DNA of 45,173 nt from Paraphysomonas bandaiensis (lineage: Eukaryota > Chrysophyceae). The stretch's first letter is position 1; each line of letters opens with the position of its first letter. This document shows, in pieces, positions 1-10,927 of the stretch. The position numbers and the translations under genes were made by a program. The stretch is taken from assembly GCA_965644295.1 (NCBI GenBank), contig CBFFRP010000088.1:1-45173 (forward strand). The letters are read 5' to 3'. The notes under the pieces were generated by a model. It searched no databases. It saw nothing but the letters and a program-made list of their open reading frames with translations, and was not told the origin of the DNA.

Positions 1-354
1 TATACAGGGAAGTGATGTACTAGGTACTAGACCCTAGACCAATACCACAATTTCAACTTAATACTACACACATTACACATTCATAATTTATTACCGCAGC
101 CTGTGAATAACGCGTTAAAACTGTCCACGCATTCCACTAGTGGGCTGTCGCTTCAAATTCATCAGAATGCTTGTTCTAAAGTACACCACTTACTTATGTC
201 ACATTTTTTCATTTTAAACGATTATTACATCTACATACTTGAAAACCCGAACAGACAAGTACACCTATAACTATAGATAATTCATTCGAAATATTAATAA
301 TAACTATACTGCAGGCACTATGCTTACCCAATCCAAGGATACACACCTCGAATC
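1..354. other. Non-coding flank, nothing recognised
   Basis: AT-rich sequence beyond the 3' end of the MOZART1-like gene. I see no reading frame with recognisable protein character, no repeat array and no RNA gene here. Confidence 0.5.
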
Positions 355-886
355 TTACAACAATATGTATTGAAGAGAAGTGTATCTCAAAATAGCATAC
401 ACATCGCTGAATTTCTCATTCGATCTGCAGATCAATTCGATCCAGTGGACTGCTGCGGCGCTCTGATGTCTATAATAACTGGCAAACACATATTAAATTC
501 CAGTCCATATACGCCCCTCCGCATATACAACAGAATACATGATACCACTACACAGTCGTTCATTAGCAAGAGTGACTATAAACCATTAGCGCACAGTCCA
601 AACATGCTCATATGGCATATACACAGTGATCTTACCATCCGCCAACGCCTCAGGATGCACTCCACTCTCCATAAGGTCTATGAGTACATCGATAGTGCGT
701 CTATCCAGCCCACAGTCCAATATCTTTGACATCTATCCACCCCCATATGCATGTATTAGAGTACAGTCACTGTATAGAGTGTATGTATGTATCTACCATA
801 TAGTACGCCTCGACTTCTTGTTTTCTAGTGGCTGTCTGTGTGTGTGAACCCGTATGAGATCTTGTATCGTCATGATCAACTGGCAT
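355..886 (-). CDS. MZT1: MOZART1-like gamma-tubulin complex component (3 exons)
   Basis: MOZART1 is a small helical protein that binds GCP subunits and helps recruit gamma-tubulin ring complexes to microtubule-organising centres. Exons on the minus strand are 886-797, 732-636 and 452-355, giving about 94 residues; human MZT1 has 82. The core reads SKILDCGLDRRTIDVLIDLM followed by ESGVHPEALAD, matching the family pattern of S-[KR]-I-L, G-L-D, then G-[IV]-[NH]-P-E-A-L. Intron 1 (64 nt) has a GTAGAT donor, a CTAATAC branch-like site and a TAG acceptor. Intron 2 (183 nt) has a GTAAGA donor; its acceptor could be one of two adjacent CAGs, so exon 3 may start at 452 or 449, and exon 3 is the weakest part. 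The ATG at 886 is the first in frame with exon 1. No exon is long enough to stand out as an ORF. The gene identity is inferred from the core motif; the C-terminal tail looks poorly conserved. Confidence 0.65.
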
Positions 887-1077
887 GAGATGTATGATGT
901 AGAGGGAAGAGGATTAGAGGGGTTGGTGCTGGTGAGAGAAGTGCTGAGATGCTATCAGATCAACTGAGCGAAGAGTGGAACCAACTATACGCATAAACAA
1001 CAAACAACACTCACTGTATATACATACACATACATACATCCAATTCGAATAAACCCCATATACCGCATACCGTATAC

Positions 1078-1438
1078 GTATGTATGTATGTATGTATGTA
1101 TGTATGTATGTATGTATGTATGTATGTATGTATGTATGTATGTATGTATGTATGTATGTATGTATGTATGTATGTATGTATGTATGTATGTATGTATGTA
1201 TGTATGTATGTATGTATGTATGTATGTATGTATGTATGTATGTATGTATGTATGTATGTATGTATGTATGTATGTATGTATGTATGTATGTATGTATGTA
1301 TGTATGTATGTATGTATGTATGTATGTATGTATGTATGTATGTATGTATGTATGTATGTATGTATGTATGTATGTATGTATGTATGTATATATGTAGGTA
1401 TGTATGTATGTATGTATGTATGTATGTATGTATGTATG
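1078..1438. repeat. (GTAT)n tetranucleotide microsatellite
   Basis: About 78 perfect tandem GTAT units (1078-1389), a short interruption around 1390-1398, then about ten more units to 1438. It lies about 100 nt upstream of the MaoC-like start codon, between that gene and the divergent MOZART1-like gene. All three frames on each strand lack stops, so long MYVC or YIHT repeat ORFs here are artefacts of the array. A length this great with so few interruptions implies a young, unstable array. Confidence 0.97.
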
Positions 1439-1538
1439 GTCAGTGCAGGGTGTTCATGTATGTATATATTCATATGGCAGGTCGATCATAATCATAACTA
1501 TCACACCACTATCCAAACCCAACACTCTCCTATCCACA

Positions 1539-2573
1539 ATGTTAACTCTCCTTATCACTATTCTTATAGGCTCTGTATTACTAGTCACATTCTCTAATGT
1601 ACTGAACTACAAGCATAAGCTCCAGCAGACATCACCAAACAACTACACAGTCACGTCCCTCCCCTCTACCATCATCTTACTCATTAGTGTTATTACAAAA
1701 CTATTTACTAGTAAACCAAAAAAAACAAAGTTAACACCATTACGATATGAGTTGAATGATCAACAGATTCATAAGAATCATGTGGGCAGATATGCCAAAC
1801 TATGTGGGTTTAATGACCTCCCTGCAGGTGACTGTGAAGTGCCTTTGACATACCCTCAACTCCTTGGATTTCGTATGCAATTAATGCTATTCTTGGATAG
1901 TGCTTTTCCATTTCAGGCTATGGGTTTAGTGCATATCGCCAATCGTATTAAGCAGTTCAAGAAGATCACTACCGACATGAAGGTGAACGTTGTTGTTCGA
2001 TGCGAGGACACCCTACTTGTGCACCCTAAAGGGTTTTGCTTTGATGTGATATGCGAAATCTACTCGGCTGCCAATCCAAAGGATTTACTGTGGAGTAGCT
2101 CAAGCATCTATTTGTGTCGCAAGAAACACCGTGAAGATATGTCTGGACAACCCCAATACGAAAGCCTTATCAAAGATGCAGACTCTAGCGACATGAAAGA
2201 CGTCGCGGAATGGAAACTGAAGGGTGACCTCGGCCGCCGGTATGCATCGATCTCCGAGGATTATAATCCTATCCACATGTCCGCTGTAACCGCCTACTTC
2301 TTTGGATTCAGTAAGGGCTGCATTGCGCACGGACTTTGGACCTCAGCGCGCACCATGGGGCTTTTACAGACTACACACAACGTTTCCAACAAGCTTACAG
2401 GAAACGCCCATCTTGAGCTGTATGTGGAGTTTAAGCTGCCTATTTTCCTCCCGTCCGCAGTGGTTCTTGCTGATAAAGAGGATTCTGACGGAGGGCACAC
2501 GTTTCAGGTAGTGAGCGCAAAAAATAAGACAATTCCTCATATGAAAGGCTATTTCAAGGCGCATAAGAAATAA
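1539..2573 (+). CDS. MaoC-like hot-dog acyl dehydratase/hydratase, membrane-anchored
   Basis: The 344-residue single-exon protein carries a C-terminal hot-dog domain with the hydratase-2 signature: RYASISEDYNPIHMSAVTA at about residues 234-252, supplying Asp241, Asn243 and His246, then AHGLW. MaoC/R-specific hydratases hydrate trans-2-enoyl thioesters or dehydrate 3-hydroxyacyl thioesters in fatty-acid metabolism. The N terminus (residues 1-20) is hydrophobic and a second apolar stretch spans about 41-56, suggesting membrane anchoring, perhaps in ER, peroxisome or mitochondrion. The ATG at 1539 is preferred because all upstream in-frame sequence is tetranucleotide repeat. The first half (residues 70-200) is compatible with a degenerate first hot-dog fold. 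The exact substrate cannot be read from sequence. A GTAT array lies about 100 nt upstream. Confidence 0.85.
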   Translation: MLTLLITILIGSVLLVTFSNVLNYKHKLQQTSPNNYTVTSLPSTIILLISVITKLFTSKPKKTKLTPLRYELNDQQIHKNHVGRYAKLCGFNDLPAGDCEVPLTYPQLLGFRMQLMLFLDSAFPFQAMGLVHIANRIKQFKKITTDMKVNVVVRCEDTLLVHPKGFCFDVICEIYSAANPKDLLWSSSSIYLCRKKHREDMSGQPQYESLIKDADSSDMKDVAEWKLKGDLGRRYASISEDYNPIHMSAVTAYFFGFSKGCIAHGLWTSARTMGLLQTTHNVSNKLTGNAHLELYVEFKLPIFLPSAVVLADKEDSDGGHTFQVVSAKNKTIPHMKGYFKAHKK

Positions 2574-4161
2574 TGAAGTATATATGCGAATAGAATGGCT
2601 ATGCCTAACATGATTCAACGTGATTTCGGATGTTTGGTTTCGGCATGCGTTTTTTCTAGGCAACATAACTCATAATGATTTCTTTTCCGTCCTATCGCCA
2701 CCACTGCGATTAGTTGCAAGCATTAGAACCATAAGTTAAAATCGGAGATGTAGTATGTAATGAGATTACTATACCCTATACCGCTACGTTTTGCGACCAC
2801 CCATATGTATCGTTAATTATCTTGTAAGATAAACTATGTAATCACGTAACAATCTCATATAGTAACACTAAAGTAGTACTGGTTTATGTCGTGGCCGTAG
2901 AGTCTTCAAAAGCTTTAAATGTAATTCTATCTCCTTAAAGTGGCTGAAATATTCATAACATCAATTTTGGTGGATCTCATCAAGTAAATAATTACGAATT
3001 TGAGTTTACCAATGATGAGATTGACTAGATCAAAATATTATTCACCTTCTAAAAGTTTCCACTCACAAATTAGCATCCTCTACTAATCAATAAACGATTT
3101 CAGATAACGTATATATTGAAAGTTTTAAGTTTTTAGGACTACATTGTACAATAGCTCTTTCTTTGCAATTGCAACTGCTGTTCACGGTTTGTGTGCAGTC
3201 AGTACAAAGAAAAGTTATACCCGGTGTAATACTCCGGGTTAGGTCAAATTCGCTCTACTGAATAATATCTTTCAACCTTATTGATTGTAGCATGCAAGTG
3301 CATCATGCTGCGGTAATAAGTTTGCTAGTTAAGGCACTCCTAACCATATTGGCTTCAACACAGTAGCGTCAGCCGGAAACGGAATACAAAATAAAAACTT
3401 ATTATTTAAATCATGAACTGCTCGATCGCAAAGACTATGAACTGCATAAAATTTCCAACTACTGATTCTTTATTTTAACTTCTACCAGTCCAATATACTA
3501 GGTAACATATCAAATGTCGCCACCTATGAAAGCAACATTAAACTAAAAGTCGAAATAATGTCTACTACTACAAACCTACATGAGGGCATGATAGCTAGTA
3601 ATTTCAAAGTTTCATATAGCTTGGCCTAATTATGCACTACTGAAGTCGTCATATATTGTCCAGAACTCAAAATTTTAAAACAAGGGCAAAAAGCCCTCGT
3701 TTTAAAATTTAAACAAGGGACGATAATCCTTATCCTTAGGTTTAGTATTAGCTTATTCTCATGATGTTGAAAACTTAATATAGATTGTATAGCTACCAGT
3801 ACCTTCCTTGCTTTAAAAAGAAATAGTAGGTGCTTCCTGACTAACATTAAGAAAACAAATGAGAGTTCATATTGTTTCAAATGAACGGTATGTATATACT
3901 GTATGCTTCGGGAATAGCAATTGCACTATAGATTAAAAAATCCATATATAGTAGCTACAACAAATGCACTCCTACCACAGAATGAGACAATGTACTGTAG
4001 TCAGGCCTGGATGGTAAACTCTTGCTTCGATTTATTATTTTCACGAAGCCAATTCCACCATATGACTAGGTTCAAATACTATACTTTTATGATAATACTT
4101 AGAAGTCAATACTAAACCTAATTATATCTACCATAATATTCACACGGTATGTCAAATTTGC
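2574..4161. other. Non-coding spacer between convergent genes
   Basis: About 1.6 kb of AT-rich DNA between the 3' ends of the MaoC-like (+) and glutathione transferase (-) genes. No coding exon is convincing on either strand. The only structure I could pick out is the hairpin at 3670-3710, listed separately. Confidence 0.6.
3670..3710. repeat. Hairpin, 18-bp stem with 5-nt A loop
   Basis: The arm at 3670-3687 and the arm at 3693-3710 are reverse complements with one mismatch, separated by AAAAA. The stem contains AGGGC against GCCCT. It lies in the spacer between two convergent genes. There is no U-tract terminator context, and a function is not apparent. Confidence 0.8.
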
Positions 4162-5483
4162 TTAATTCTTCTCTACAGCTACATCACGTTGTCCGCCACT
4201 TGCATTTGCTAGCCATGGCTTTGGGTGGTCAGAATCGAACCGACATACATCCATCCCACGCTTTACCGCCGGTCTTTCCCATATTCTGTCAGCCCATTCC
4301 ACTACACGTGGATATGACTCCTCAATTGAAAGAAATTTTGCGGCCGCCACTCCTATTAATCACGTCTCATTATTACGTGAATGATCAAATCATCATTCTC
4401 ACACAGACACGAGCCATTACCTGATGGGTGAATATAGCCCGTACGCAGTTGGTTAAACCAGGGAAATATCGCCATATCGGCGATGGAGTACTCATTCCCA
4501 ACCATGTACATTCTACCACCATTTTCGCTCAAATGCATGTCGAGAACGGAGCATAATCGTTTGACCTCCATGCCATACCTTGCAACGCCATAGTTGCGAG
4601 CTTCTACGGCTTCAGCTGCTCAAATATTGGATAGGTAAAGAACAAAACGATAGTGAATATAATATGAAGAATACAATAAAAAAACATTACCAGGGGCGTA
4701 TACAAAGAAGTGTCCAAAGTTTCCTGTCATTGGTCCTTGTCCAGCCATTTGCCAGAAGAGCCAGTTCATGACCTCAGCTCTGTTGGCACCTTGCTCTTGT
4801 GAAGGCACAAAGCGCTTGAATTTATCCGCAAAGTATAGCATAATGGAACCTACTCAACATGAATCATTTGTAAATAGGAGGCGGAGGAGTATCTCTACCT
4901 GATTCAAACAGACGGACCTCTTGTCCACCTGGACCATCCCTATCTATCGCTGCTGGAATCTTTGAGTTTGGATTGACCGCAACAAAACCAGAATCAAATT
5001 GTGATCCTCTCAGACTGATTTCTATTACACAACATCACATAAGGGCCCTCTATATGTATATATATATATATATGTGCATGTAAATACGAATAGAGTATGT
5101 ATATACATATAAGTATACCTATGTATGTATATGTGTGTGTACATCTATGTATCTATGCGTATATATATGTGTATGCAAGCGTATGTACGTGTATGTTACG
5201 TACTATGAGCGTCATAGTCAGCTTGAAGTTCTTCTAGAAGTATAGAAGGCTTCATACCATTCGGAGTAGCAATCGAATAGTACTGTATAGGGGCACTTCC
5301 AGTGGGTAACTCCGCTGTGGATCTTGCCCCTGCATGAGGGGAATTTAATCCTTGAAATTTATTCCCGTCTGTTGCTGTATAGAGACTGTCTATCCTCTGA
5401 GGGGGACACCACTCACTGTACATGCGGGTTATGCGGGTAGGACATGGATGATATCTGCGGAATGTATGGAATGAACTCCTCAT
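4162..5483 (-). CDS. Glutathione S-transferase, YghU/Ure2p-like (nu class), 5 exons
   Basis: Exons are 5483-5204, 5021-4899, 4849-4691, 4615-4421 and 4352-4162; all join in frame to give 315 residues. The first exon ends in the thioredoxin-fold start YYSIATPNGMKPSILLEEL, whose TPNG is the glutathione-binding motif of bacterial YghU and yeast Ure2p relatives. Exon 2 adds VNPNSKIP and LFESG. Exon 3 gives NWLFWQMAGQGPMTGNFGHF and exon 4 NEYSIADMAIFPWF, the helical C-terminal domain. The last exon carries RIWERPAVKRG. These enzymes conjugate or reduce substrates with glutathione, often showing disulfide reductase or peroxidase activity. An Arg-rich N-terminal extension of about 75 residues precedes the domain and might target a mitochondrion; this is inference. 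Introns measure 182, 49, 75 and 68 nt. The gene is divergent from the AlkB-CCCH gene. Confidence 0.9.
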
Positions 5484-6037
5484 ATTATTAATGTAGTGTG
5501 TGATGTACAGGCTAGAGATGGATGTGTGTATCTACTGGGAGCTAGATGCATCTATGTATGTATGTATATCTATGTGTGTCTGTGTGTATGTATGTAGGGG
5601 CTTTCTTTCGTTAGAGTGACGTTAGATAAGAAATATCCTGTAGAATATTAACATATGACACATACCGTAGGGAGGAAGATATTGGTATGTAGAATATGGT
5701 ATACATAACTTCTAAGGATTCTGATGTTAAAAAAACAATATATGTTAGAGAAAACTGGGATTTTGTGGGAATTATTAGTAATTATTCACTTTCTTTTCTA
5801 GCATAAAATTGGACATTTTGGGTAAAGTAACCAAAATATTGACAGAAGTGTGATGAAGTGAAGTCCATATCCAGCATTTCGTATTCGAAATTTAAATCGA
5901 CTCTCCTCTACAAATAGATGCATCAGCTCTCATATATATATATATGTATGTATGTATAGTATAGTTAATCGAGTGGTAACACACACATACATACACGCTC
6001 ATAGAACTAACCCTTTACTCCTATTTCGACACCTAAG
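5484..6037. promoter_or_regulatory. Shared divergent promoter spacer
   Basis: This 554-nt spacer separates the start codons of the glutathione transferase (-) and the AlkB-CCCH protein (+). Short TATGTATG runs sit close to both starts (about 5554-5597 and 5936-5957). I see no defined TATA box position or operator; the promoter label follows from the head-to-head arrangement. Confidence 0.5.
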
Positions 6038-7572
6038 ATGTCCTCCCCTGAGCATTCCGAACCTCCCTCGGAATCATCAAACCCTGAATCCAAACCCCTT
6101 CAAGATGATCGTGTAAACACTATGCTACCTACAAGTAGAAATCAACGGAGTCCGTCATCTCCGGTTTCTAATACACCGGATGTCCCTGGACACAACGGTC
6201 GTTTATATGATCCATTATTACCATCAATTCAAGATGATCCACGTGATGGTAAAACCATTAAAACGAAAGGTGCCGGACGGAATACAGAAAGTTTTGATCC
6301 CAAATCAACCCTTATACGTCCACATATGCGTGTAATAGTTGGTCCAAATACAGAACAGTATAATGGTGTATTAAAACATGATGATGTTGTTATTGTCCCT
6401 GAATTTTTTTGTAAACATGATGATTGGAGTATATACTATAAACTAGTAGAAGAAATGCGGCATGTACAAAGTACTGGTGAAAAGAAATCAGAATGGATTA
6501 GTTGGCATGAAGGTGCTCATTTAATTACACAAAATCCTAATGGTTCATCTACTTATCATACCATACAGCAGCGTATAAGTCAATACTTTAATATATCAAT
6601 GAATTCAGTGGGAACTAGATTTAACTGGTATCGAGATAGTTCTGATTGGAAACCATTTCATCATGATTCAGCTGCATATAATCCCATGAGAGCAAAGAAT
6701 CAGAATATAACGGTTGGAGTTAGTTTTGGAGCTACTCGTGAATTGGCATTTTTGAATGCAAAAGATGGTACCAGAATCTATTTCCCTCAGGTGACCATAC
6801 CATGATATGTGTATGATGATATGTGTATGATGATATGTGTATGGTGATAAGTGTATCATGGTGTGTGGACGTGTATATGTATGATGATATGCGTATGATA
6901 TCTATATGTACAGTATATATATTCATACCTCTGTGTATATATGTGCTTACAGATGTATATATATGCCGTATACCTGCAGAGTCTGAATTGTATAGTGATG
7001 TGCTTTGTTACCAACTAAAATAACAATTTATACTGACGCAGACGAATGGTATGATGTTTAGCTTTGGTCGTGATGTGAATATATTGTGGAAGCACGGCGT
7101 TAATGCTCTACCTGAAAATGAAAAAGATGGCAAGGGCCGTGTGTCCATCATCCTGTGGGGACTATGTCCAGACGTGGTAGAAGAGGATGGCTCTCCACCA
7201 ATGGTTAATAACGGAGATAATTTTGGGGGTCGTCGGGGAGATAAAGGTCGAGGTGGTGGTCGACCCAGAGAACGCAGCCGCGAAAGAGGACGTGAGCGAG
7301 GTCCGCCACATCGTGATATGGGCGAGCCCAGACACTACCGGGAAAGAAGTCGGGATCGCAGCCGAGGTCGCAGCAGGGAGAGAGGACGGGATTCGCGTTC
7401 TAATGGGTGGGGTGATGCTTCAAGGGAGCAGGGATACAGGGATAGTGGGCGAGGTAGAGAGTCTGATTACCGTGGTAGCAGGAGAGATGGTATGTCTGGT
7501 GACCAAGTGGTTTGCAGGGACTTCGCACGTGGTGACTGTCGCTATGGCGATCGCTGTCGGTTTAAGCATTAA
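6038..7572 (+). CDS. AlkB-like 2OG-Fe(II) oxygenase fused to Arg-rich linker and CCCH zinc finger
   Basis: Two exons, 6038-6790 and 7042-7572, join in phase 0 to give 427 residues. Residues 1-110 are Ser/Pro-rich and look disordered. Residues about 115-295 form the oxygenase: N-x-Y at Asn196-Tyr198, the HxD iron motif at His208-His-Asp210, a distal His269 (WKHG) and Arg284 (GKGRVSIILWG) for 2-oxoglutarate. The second Arg of the AlkB R-x5-R pattern is replaced by Trp. Residues about 305-400 are rich in RG, RS and RD repeats typical of RNA-binding linkers. The C terminus is a CCCH finger, C-x7-C-x5-C-x3-H, ending in RFKH. AlkB-family enzymes remove methyl groups from nucleic acids; with the finger, RNA is the likely target, but that is inference. 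The 251-nt intron splits the catalytic core and starts with tandem GTGTATGATGATAT-like units (about 6808-6860). Confidence 0.8.
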
Positions 7573-8308
7573 ATATTAAATCAGATTATTTATCATCTGT
7601 GGCTGTAGAAAAGGTAGACTAGTCTCTTGTAATTCTCAGTAAGAATAAACAGATTATATTTCCGAACAGTTACAGTTGTTCCTACTGCATGCCAATGCAG
7701 AATGCAGTATCCCAAGTGTCAACATTTAGAGTACTATTCATTCAGATTCACTAATGCACTTACACCTTTCAACTTTCAACATATATTACACATATTGAAA
7801 GTCTTATTATTAGCAATAGGCGTTAAAAACCTGCACAAACTTAGTAGCTAGATGAATGCTAGACAAACTAGTTAGACCTCTACCTGTAACTTATCAGTAC
7901 ACACTTTGTTATCCTACTATTTAACGCTCTATCGGTTCTAATGTTCTAATACTCCTTTCAATTTTATCTAGTACTATTGACATTACTTTATGTGGAATTC
8001 TCTTCAATGCTACTTCAACTGCATAAGAAGTAGCACCTCTCACTGTATTATAACTTATGTCAAATGATATTGCATTTGTACATTGTTATCGTAATACCAT
8101 ACTTGCTCTTTGTTATCAGTAATCTATTTGCACGTATATAAGAAATACTATAGTTCATAATATTCTCTTGGCATAAAATATAAATTTCTTTGAAATTCCA
8201 TGGGTATCACACTTAAGGCACAAATTTTATATCTTACAATATATATACCAGAGTTATCATTCTCCCAAAAAATATTGACGTGGTTAACATGTATTCACTT
8301 CACAAAAA
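7573..8308. other. Non-coding spacer between convergent genes
   Basis: About 740 nt of AT-rich sequence between the 3' ends of the AlkB-CCCH (+) and coiled-coil (-) genes. I see no coding exon, repeat array or RNA gene. Confidence 0.55.
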
Positions 8309-10431
8309 TTAAGTTATAATACGGCCATGTAAATCTCTAAATTGCCCATGCTCCGACTTATAGGGTCGCAATATTTTGACTTGCATACTGAGCCTCCTCA
8401 GTTCATCTGATGCAGCTTGAAGCTTTTGCTGCTTTCTGTTCATCGCGTTTTTAGCGTCTCGAATAGCCGTCGGTACTCCCCAGAACTTGTCAATCTTCGT
8501 TTGCATCTCTTCCTCTGCACTCATATCTTGCCTCTCTCTCTCAATTTCTCTGCATTCATGTTCATAGTATCGCATCCTCCATGACCTCCTATCCTCACCA
8601 CACATGTCCTTGCGCGCCTTAGCCTCCTCTCTGGCCAACCGTGCTGCCCGTCTTGCATCTCTCGCCTCTTTCCGTGCAATGAGACGGTCTTCCTCTGCCT
8701 GTTCCGCCTCCCGTAGACGTTGTTTTTCTTTCCTACCAAACTGATAAAATTTGTCAGCTACAAACTGATTAAGTTCTGCAGTCTCTTTTGCGCGGGCTTT
8801 TGCGGCAGCTCGTTCTTCGGCTGCAACCCGGTCGAGATGCAGTTTGTGTAGGTATTGGGACTGCTGCTTCCACATCGTTAGCTCGGCAGTTCGAATGTCA
8901 GGAGAGAAGTCACCAGTACCAAACCGCTGCATGAAAGCCTTACGAAAACATGAAGCAAAATTCATTATATATATACCTTAGTAACTGCAACAGGATCCAC
9001 AGGTAGATCCCCACCTTTACCACCATATGCCGTCAGCCTCCATGAGTGCGGGTGCTCCCTGACGGGTGGACACGGATTTGAGGGACCAAACCGTGGCATC
9101 CACTTTAGCTCTGCGTAGTCAAACCTATTCTTGTTGCGAGTGCGCTGAGTCATGTCCTCGTGCTGTACCCATGACTTGTCGACAGATAATGCAAGGTTAA
9201 GAGTTTTGTTTTTCTCCTCTTGTTCCTCTTGAAAAGCCATATCTTTTGCGATTGCTTCTTCAATTTGCTGTTCCTCACGTTTTTCCTGCGCATATCCTTC
9301 TCTCTGGGTCTTCAGTGCGCGCATTGCCCACTCTCTCGCTCGTCGACGAACTTGTTCTTTTGCCAGCCGACCTACAATAACGATCGTCACCTTGACATCT
9401 CAACTTACATTTACAGTGTCGTTTCGTCTTCGATGAAGTAATACTAATATTAGCAGTAACAAATTATGATACCTACCGGTAAGCTCTGCACGCCGGCGTT
9501 CCTCTGCCCTTATCTCCGTCACCATTTCTTTTTTTGCGTATCCTTCCAAGTGATGAATAGGTTCAAACCTTAATATATGATATTAAAGGACTACATGTCT
9601 GCATGAAAATATTACTAACCTGGCGACATTAGAGTTCGCGGCATGCACCTCATGTAGACACGTGTCGCATATTCGTACAAGATCAACAATCTCCTTCCGC
9701 CACATAATAACACCCCGTTCATAATTGAAAGTATACAATCCTCCATCATTATCAGCACGCCATACATCTGCTTTCTCATATTGTGAGGCCATTCCTGGAA
9801 TATTAGCGTGTATTTCATCAACTTGTGAATTATGCAGCCGGTATTCCATTGCATATAATCGTTTTGAGCGACATAATCGGCAATGTTTTGCTAATGGTTC
9901 ATCTGATAGATTAATAACAACATCCAACTCTTCAATCGTTAATTCATGGATCAATTCGAGCATTAATGTGAGCTCTTTTTTATCTAAATAATAAGCCAAT
10001 TCCATCAATTTATATACTAAATCATATGAAATCACTGTTAATAAATCAGATAAATGTTTTTCTTTTAAATGACAACAGAAATAAAAGAATAATGGACGAC
10101 GTGATACATCTAGTTGAATGGTATAGTTAATGAAGGTTTCAATGTACTGTTTGACTGTATTCAGTGTGGTTAATACAATCGTACAGTATTCTAACGTATA
10201 ATCAAGTGAATCAAGGATTTTATAGAGATTTATACGTGTATTTAAGGTTAAACCAGCTACTACTGGAGCGTATTCATCTTGTATTTCAAGGGGTATGTTC
10301 TCTATGCAAGTTTCCCATATATCACTCTCGTGACTCATACTGGAGTCGTTATCATACACACCACTGCTTGAATTGGGATGAGAGAGTATGTGTGATGGAA
10401 GAGAGGAACGAGCAAGAGGTGAGAATGACAT
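8309..10431 (-). CDS. Unrecognised protein with helical N domain and long charged coiled coil (4 exons)
   Basis: Exons are 10431-9620, 9568-9477, 9371-8977 and either 8938-8309 or 8926-8309, giving 642 or 638 residues. The last intron has two possible acceptors (38 or 50 nt); the 50-nt form matches other introns here. Residues about 40-270 are helical and moderately hydrophobic, with a paired C-x2-C (KHCRLC) and a later C-x2-C (IRICDTC, counting ICDTC) that may bind a metal. Exon 2 joins as NVAR-FEPIHH. Residues about 280-380 and 455-600 are Arg/Glu/Ala-rich coiled coil with EERRRAEL, RRAREWAMRAL and similar runs. Between them is a compact segment with HSWRLTAYGGKGGDLPVD. I do not recognise the family; a cytoskeletal or flagellar role would be a guess from composition alone. 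Frame continuity across all junctions is the evidence that these reading frames are one gene. Confidence 0.7.
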
Positions 10432-10927
10432 GATGATGAATATGGGTTTAATTGTGTTGCATTATATGGACTTTAACAGATGTATACATCTCATCTATGT
10501 ATGTATATATGAAACAACTGCTCTGCTCTAGAGGGGACCTTAACAGTTCGTTTTTTTGTATTGGACAAAATTGTATTATTATTATTTTTACAGGAGTATG
10601 GTATAGGAAAATATTTTCTACAGGTAATTTTACAGAAAAAAGATATTACAAAAAATTAGTCATTCAAAACCGATGTATGTTAAGAGTATGATATACAGGT
10701 ACGAAAGTGGTAGGTAGGTACAGGTATAATGTACATACAGCAGTACAATGCTACAGCAGTACGCAACAGTTACTGTTACTCTCTACATGTACATGTTTAT
10801 GTATAGAAACTATCGTAGCAACCACTCTACACTCTCACAGCTGTGTTCCATTGATATTCTACATTCTACCCTCCATTACTAACTCCATCTACCGACAAAA
10901 CGATGCAATTAACACACTGATAACACC
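10432..10927. promoter_or_regulatory. Divergent promoter spacer
   Basis: About 500 nt between the starts of the coiled-coil gene (-) and the TPR-like gene (+). It includes a short TATGTATGTATATATG run near 10496 and several GTAC-rich stretches (10690-10800). No specific binding site can be named. Confidence 0.45.

Noticed and set aside
370-729. Plus-strand 119-codon ORF
   Set aside because: It begins with TTG and is antisense to the MOZART1-like exons, which have recognisable protein motifs.
1078-1438. CRISPR-like array
   Set aside because: It is a pure tetranucleotide tandem without spacers, in a nuclear eukaryotic genome; no repeat-spacer structure occurs anywhere in the window.
985-1597. 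Long ORFs of repeated MYVC or YIHT residues on both strands
   Set aside because: They are translations of the GTAT microsatellite, which has no stop in any frame; the same applies at 14642-15056 and 23950-24312.
4226-4250. GGTTCGATTC-like tRNA B-box on the minus strand
   Set aside because: It falls within the last exon of the glutathione transferase and no cloverleaf could be folded around it.
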